Shown here piece after piece: positions 59,201 to 64,000 of a DNA stretch of 64,000 nucleotides. The number at the start of each line of letters is the position of its first letter. Positions within the stretch are counted from its first letter, which is position 1. Position numbers and translations under genes: made by a program. The notes under the pieces are model-generated. The model was not told the origin of the DNA, did not search any database, and saw only the letters and a list, made by a program, of their open reading frames with translations. Origin of the DNA: Girardinichthys multiradiatus (lineage: Eukaryota > Chordata > Actinopteri > Cyprinodontiformes > Goodeidae); NCBI RefSeq assembly GCF_021462225.1, contig NC_061795.1:1999001-2063000 (forward strand). Reading direction: 5' to 3'.

Positions 59201-62200
59201 CCTTTTCATGTAATATCCACACACACAAAAAACTCCAGCGCAACCAGTTTACTTGGAGTTGTATGAAATGGAGTCCAAATGTTATTAACATCAGTATAAA
59301 TCCAGCTTTTCTGTGAAGGCCTCAGAGGTTTGTTGGAGAACATTAGAGAACAAATTTCATCATGAAGATTGAGGAACACCAGATGGATTGGGGCTGAAGT
59401 TGTGGAGATGTTTCAAGCAGCGCTAGGCTGTGAAACAGTATACCACGCTTTGACCGTCTTATGGCCCAGTCCATCGACTGGAATTGGAAAACAGCTCAGG
59501 TGAAAACATTTGCTAACAGGGTATCTATCTGTTAGTTAGTCGGGAATAAAACCATTATTGAGCGAAAGCTCCGAGACGTCCTGTTTGCAGTTTGTCAATA
59601 GCCATGAATGGAACACAGCAAGACTGTACAGGTACATCTACAAAAATTAATATTGTGAAAACATAAAATATTTTTCAGATTTCTGAAAGTGATACTCATG
59701 ATTCATTACACATGGAGTGAAATTTCAAGCCTTTATTTCTCGGAATTTGAATGATTGTGGTCAGTGTCTCAGAAAATTAGAATATTGTGAAAAAAGTTTT
59801 ATGTTGGAAACTAGTGGTGTCACTAATGAACTCAAAACACCTGCGAAGGTTTCCTGAGTCTCTGAATGGTCTCACAGTCTGGGTCAGTAGGCTATACAAT
59901 CATGGAGAAGACTGCTGACTGGACACATCTCCAGAAGATGGTTACTGACACCTTCCACAAGGAGGGTAAGCCACAAAAGGCAATGGCTGAAGAAGTTGTT
60001 TGGTCAAAGAGTGCTGTATTCAAGCATATTCATAGATAATTAAGTGGAAGGAAAACATGTGGTAGGAGAAGGTGCAACACTGATAACTGAGCCTTTAGAG
60101 GATTGTCAAGCAAAATCCATTGAAGACTTTGGGGAGCTTCACAAGGAGTGGACTGAGGTTAAGATCAGAACATCAAGAGCGACTATGCCCAGTCGAATCG
60201 CCCAGATGGGCAAGAAATGTCACATTCCTCATGTTAAGCCAATCCTGGTTCTTAGACAATGTCAGAAACCTCTTACCTGGAGAAGCACAAAGTCCATGTT
60301 GCTTAGAGTCCATTGTGACGTTTCTACAGTCAGTGATGGTTTAGGGTGTCATGTCATCTGCTGGTGTTGGTCCACTTTGTTTTCTGAAGTCTACAGTCAA
60401 AACAACCATCTACCTGGACATTTTAGAGCCAGTCATGCTTCCTTCTGCTGACAAGCTGTATGAAGATGCTTATTTCATTTTCCAATGGGACTTGGCACCA
60501 GCCCACACTGCTAAAGGTACCAGCAGCTTGTTCGATGACCATGATGTTACTGTGTTTGATTGGCCAGCAAACTGGCCTGACCTGAACCCCATGGAAAATA
60601 TATGGAGCGTTGTCAAGAGGAAGAGAAGAGACACCAGGCCTAACAATGCGGATGACCTGAAGGCAGCTATCAAAGCAACCTGGGCTTCAGCAGAACAACA
60701 AGCTGATCTTCTCCGCACCACGCTGCACTGATGCAGTAATTCATGCAAAAGGAGCCTCGACCAACTATTGAGTGCATAGAGTTGGACATACTTTTCAGAA
60801 GTCTAACATATATGTTTAAAATGTCATTTTATTTATTAATCTTATGTATGTTCAAAATTTTTGAGATTATGAATTTTATATTTTCATTACGTGTTCACTG
60901 TAATCATTAAAATTACAAGACAAAAAGGCTTGAAATGTTTTATTCCTTGTGTAATGAAACTACATGATATGAGTTTCACTGAAATGATTGACAACATATT
61001 GAACTTTTTCATAGGGCTGCAACTGGCAACTATTCATTTGCTAACTGAATCATCTGTTGACTATTTTTTTCTATTAACTGATTAATAATCAGATAGCAAA
61101 AGGTTCTTAATAGGAGATTTTTTACAGTATTTGAACCAGGTGAAACTAAAGCTATGCTGCTTAAGGAGTTCTGGAGAAAGCATTTTTACAGACAAAGGTT
61201 ATCCATCTTAAATGCAACATGTATATATTTTTTGTACAGCTTTGGCCTAATTACTGCTCTGAATGGTCATTTCTTTCAGCAAATGACGTGTTTTAGAGTC
61301 TGTATACTCCAGTTAACTAATATTTGATTACTAAATTAGTTAACGATTATTTCAATTTACGATTAATCACAATTAATCCGATTAATCATTTCAGTCCTAC
61401 TTTCTCACGATATTCAAAATTTTTGAGGTGACCTGTAAGGTAAGGTGTTCTGATCAGATGGCACCAAAATGTAACTTATTGACCTACATGCACAACAATA
61501 TGTGTGAGTCCTGAAAACACTGTAAATCACCTGGAACACATAAGTCCACGGAGTAGCGGGCAAGCTTTTCCTCTGCCTCCTGTGTTGTGTTTATGTGCTG
61601 TCACAGTCAGCTCAGTTGCGGCTCCCGGCACGGTCCTGCTGTGCAGAACACAGACAAGGAACAGTTGGAATGAAAACAACACACGGTTTGCTGTCGGTTC
61701 CCTAAGATCCCATTTTTTTATCATTAGTAAACTCAGCACAAAAATGTAGAAATATGTTCTCAGATGATTTTTTTTCATTCATTCTTCTTTCCTGTAGAAA
61801 TGCTTATTGTCAATAAATCTTATGTCATTAAAATGTCACGTTTGTAAGGAAAATGCATGTATGTGGGTTCTGCCCATGAAAACTTGCCAAAGCCGAACAG
61901 TTCTTTGTGGCACAAGTGTGATGGTGTGGGAAAAACAAGGCTTGTTATCATTGGAGGCTAAATTCTGCAGCCAGTAGCAACTCCATACCTAGTCAATCTT
62001 AGGGACTGAACTCCTACCAGGATGTCACTGCTGTGACCAAGCAGGTGACAGACCAACAGAGGAAAGGTTGCCAGGCTGTTGTGGTTGTGTACAGTTCTCC
62101 AACGCCTTTATTTGTTGAAACAATAAATTGTGAAATGTACAATATCCCATTTCTTCAAGCCTCAATCATCCAATCCAAGAAACGACAGCAAATAAGAATC

Positions 62201-62599
62201 AATAACAGAAATATCTGTTTAGCTTTGGCAAACAGTATTTCATGGGAGCAACCAGCTACTCAATCCAAATGTGCATTTCTTAAGTGGTACCACTTAAGGG
62301 AAAATAAACAGGCATTGCCAAGGGCAAAAGATTTATTGCAAATAAGCATGGTTACAATAAACAACCAAACCAGAGTTTCCTTACTTTTCTGAGCTAAGTA
62401 TATATTATCCTCTACTTCTCATATGTGATTTTGACAGGAGTTTTTGCTCTGGTTTCAGGTGCTTTCTCATAACTTATGTACAGTATTAAGGATCCCGCAT
62501 GACCCAGTGGCACTGGAAGAACATTTTAAAGATGACGACGAGGGTCCTGTTTCCAATCAGGGATACATGCCGTACCTCAACAAGTTCATCCTGGATAAG
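56259..62599 (+). CDS. swap70: SWAP-70, first two coding exons (gene continues beyond the window)
   Basis: SWAP-70 binds PIP3 through a PH domain and promotes Rac-dependent actin remodelling; in B cells it also takes part in class switching. Exon 1 (56259-56354, 32 codons) encodes [20 protein letters not shown] then [12 protein letters not shown]; exon 2 (62459-62599, 47 codons) encodes [20 protein letters not shown] and [20 protein letters not shown], ending LDK before GTCTGT. These match residues 1-80 of human SWAP70 closely: the N-terminal EF-hand-like region. Both borders are GT-AG and phase 0. The remaining exons (PH, coiled coil) lie to the right. Intron 1 is 6.1 kb and full of transposons. 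Confidence 0.95.
57100..57780 (+). mobile_element. Old Tc1-like (family E) remnant in swap70 intron 1
   Basis: Carries gcatcatgaggtggggatgc (about 57259), a stretch with the second catalytic region (ttcatctttcagcaggacaa), and the 3' terminal part ttggtctatcacataaaatc. Left end missing; many stops. Same lineage as the copies at 8.9, 18.0 and 59.1 kb. Confidence 0.75.
57958..58660 (-). mobile_element. Non-autonomous hAT (Charlie-like) with an N-terminal transposase exon
   Basis: Left end cagggatgtcaaagtcaa and right end ttgactttgacata in inverted orientation. The flanks ctatagat (57950-57957) and ctataggg (58661-58668) fit a degraded 8-bp duplication. CG-rich ggcccgcgggcc precedes the right end, as in many vertebrate hAT elements with sequence complementary to transposon ends. 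On the minus strand 58548-58270 encodes [20 protein letters not shown] and CLLCGE, the N-terminal part of GTF2IRD2/Charlie-type hAT transposases, cut off before the catalytic core. Confidence 0.75.
59902..60770 (+). pseudogene. Family A-related Tc1 transposase, decayed
   Basis: Starts [20 protein letters not shown], clearly homologous to MGKTADLTAVQKATIDTLKQ of family A. Then KSAVFKHI marks the helix-turn-helix, and 60351-60731 gives [32 protein letters not shown] (second Asp) and [20 protein letters not shown] (Glu). Several frameshifts and stops, including loss of the region of the first Asp (about 60290-60310). Confidence 0.85.
61012..61399. mobile_element. hAT-like MITE inside the Tc1 terminal repeat
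   Basis: 388 bp with ends tagggctgcaact and, inverted, ttcagtccta. Duplications ctttttca (61004-61011) and ctttctca (61400-61407) match at 7 of 8 bases. Rich in tta/taa and gattaatc motifs typical of this fish MITE group. No coding capacity. Confidence 0.8.
61501..62458. other. swap70: swap70 intron 1, right part
   Basis: No exon recognised. Part of this may be the distal end of the family-E Tc1, too decayed to delimit. Confidence 0.4.
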
Positions 62600-64000
62600 G
62601 TCTGTCACCACAGAGCACGCATGCTCACAACAAGCCTAAAATATCCTACTTAAAGCCCTGTTGGTGGAAGTGTTTTTCAGATTTTTAAGGTTTATGTATA
62701 GTTCAAAAGTTGGCACTGCTAGAACATTGTTTTCTCTGTTGTTGAGGACGCTGTAAAAACCATCAAAACCAGCAGTCTGTTCTGTGACTATTTATCTACA
62801 TGGAGGGAAAATGTTACACTATCAGAAGAGGAAAAACGTTGACTTGATAGCAGGATATAAACCGGGGCAGTGGGTTGTTGGGTATAAGTATAAACACAAT
62901 AAAAGTTTAACACAGTTAAAGTATGCCCTAACTAAGGAGGCTACACACACAAAACCATAACAGCCGGATTGTTGGAACTTTTGCGGCTGAAGCAAGTCCT
63001 ACACCTGTTTCTCAGGGCTGAAAAATACATCATTTTCAGCTTGTATGTTTTTTTTAAGTCTGTCATCATCTGTACTTTAAACAGAAAATAAGAATCTATC
63101 ATTTATTGTCATTGACCTAGTTACAGTTTGAAAATTGCTTATGTTTTTGTTGTGCCAGAGAAAGATCCAGTTTGCTCCAGCTTTATGGAACATGGAGTAA
63201 TGCTGCACTCAGCCACTGTTGTTGCAGTCTGCTGGTCAGCTGATAGCAGGAATGCTTACAAGATAGCTCAATCTAGCTGTTTTTTAGATGGGAAAACACA
63301 GATAGTCAGGGCGGTTTAGCTTAAATCTCCATAAAAGATTGTATTTCAAACATTTTTTACCCTTTTTGATACCAAACCACCAACATTTTTTCCATATCTC
63401 TGTATATTATAAAGGTTTATAACGAAAGTATTAAAATGGTTGTGGTAAATTCACTCTTCTGTGTGTCTTTAACATATTCTGATCATTAAGAGCTAAACAC
63501 TGACTGCTCCTTAAACTATCTGCCCCATTATGATGGCGTCATCATGCAGCCTCGACGTGAAAAGGCCTCTCTGGTGTTCATTCAGCTGGACATTCTGAAA
63601 AAGCCTTTTCTTTCTGCTATGTGACGTCATACCAAGGGGTTACTATAAATGAGAGCTGCTCCGGCACAAGCTCTTATTGTAATATAGACGTGCTAAAACA
63701 AGAGGTTCAGAGTATGTTATGTTGCATTAGCAAGTTACTACAGTAGCCCAGAAGGGTCAGACCAAACACTGAATACATTTCTGATAGCCAAAGCACTTTG
63801 GACCTGGCAGTAATCATCTAGTTAGCTTGATTTCTGTGACTGTAGCTCATTATACACATTGGGCTGTATTTTTATTGATTATTTCTTGATTTTCTACCAT
63901 GTGTTTCATTTTGATCCCACTAAGCATGGGCTGATCTGAGATTCTCACATTTTAGTAAAAATACTACAATCTCACATGTGTTGCCCCCAACAAAATGACT
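62600..64000. other. swap70: swap70 intron 2, continues beyond the window
   Basis: No further swap70 exon is visible (the expected next residues VQDNFDKIEF are absent). A CRE (TGACGTCA) at 63622-63629 and TATAAAT at 63644-63650 occur close together. Confidence 0.55.
63622..63650 (+). promoter_or_regulatory. CRE and TATA-like pair in swap70 intron 2
   Basis: Palindromic TGACGTCA at 63622-63629, then TATAAAT at 63644-63650, 14 bp later; another cgtcatca occurs at about 63537. This is the spacing of many CREB-responsive TATA promoters. There is no recognised exon just downstream, so function is speculative. Confidence 0.3.

Larger units (their letters stand above)
59629..61435 (+). mobile_element. 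Tc1-like (family A relative), split by a hAT MITE
   Basis: TA at 59627-59628 and 61436-61437. Left end caggtacatctacaaaaatt; right end (inverted) caggtcacctcaaaaatttt. It holds a decayed transposase and, within its right terminal repeat, a 388-bp hAT MITE plus an 8-bp duplication. Without them it is about 1.4 kb. Confidence 0.85.
59080..61500 (+). mobile_element. Old Tc1-like (family E) copy interrupted by a nested Tc1
   Basis: The left part at about 59100-59626 contains gttgtggagatgtttcaagc and tgtttgcagtttgtcaatag. The right part resumes at 61438 with aaggtgttctgatcagatgg then caccaaaatgtaacttattg, which is the next section of the same lineage. Between them lies a separate Tc1 bounded by TA. 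Heavily decayed; the distal end is unclear. Confidence 0.7.

Overview
This is nuclear DNA of a bony fish, very probably a teleost. Genes are split into many short exons with GT-AG introns. The three recognisable host genes have strongly conserved vertebrate exons, and the spaces between exons are packed with fish-type transposons (several Tc1 lineages, hAT, PIF/Harbinger, Rex1-like and L2-like LINEs). Nothing prokaryotic is present.

Host genes, all on the + strand: znf143 (promoter about 7.5-7.8 kb, coding exons 10250-24068), wee1 (coding exons 33366-39277) and the first two coding exons of swap70 (56259-56354 and 62459-62599; the rest lies beyond the window). This matches the ZNF143-WEE1-SWAP70 order and orientation of human 11p15.4, so the block is ancient synteny. 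I rebuilt the exons from frame, splice sites and known protein sequence. znf143 gives 623 aa with seven C2H2 fingers and wee1 gives 618 aa with a complete kinase domain; both are free of internal stops. A short piece at the left edge may be the tail of another gene.

Repeats by region: 1.4-3.2 kb decayed Tc1 split by a hAT element; 4.5-6.1 kb Tc1 copy A1; 8.9-10.0 kb old Tc1 split by a hAT MITE (znf143 intron 1); 11.2-11.7 kb TTCC tract; 11.9-12.6 kb hAT remnant with a BED finger; 18.0-19.0 kb old Tc1; 19.7-22.4 kb intact Tc1 copy B1 abutting a dead Tc1; 24.7-32.4 kb a 7.7-kb Harbinger carrying Tc1 copy A2 and a Rex1-like LINE; 34.6 kb hairpin MITE in a wee1 intron; 40.3-41.3 kb LINE fragment behind wee1; 41.6-42.9 kb L2 remnant; 43.5-47.0 kb an old Tc1 hit by two younger Tc1s (A3 and C); 47.1-49.9 kb Rex1-like LINE; 49.9-54.9 kb an L2 split by about 3.7 kb that includes intact Tc1 copy B2; 57-61.5 kb more Tc1 and hAT, including a three-layer nest in swap70 intron 1.

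How it works together: ZNF143 is a promoter-binding transcription factor, WEE1 is the kinase that restrains CDK1 at G2/M, and SWAP70 is a PIP3-regulated Rac/actin adaptor. They share a neighbourhood, not a pathway. I found no convincing undescribed system. The most informative content is the readable insertion history (several target-site duplications and empty sites can be recovered inside the window), three Tc1 copies with full-length, triad-complete transposases, and a perfect 24-bp-arm palindrome inside the Harbinger transposase gene.
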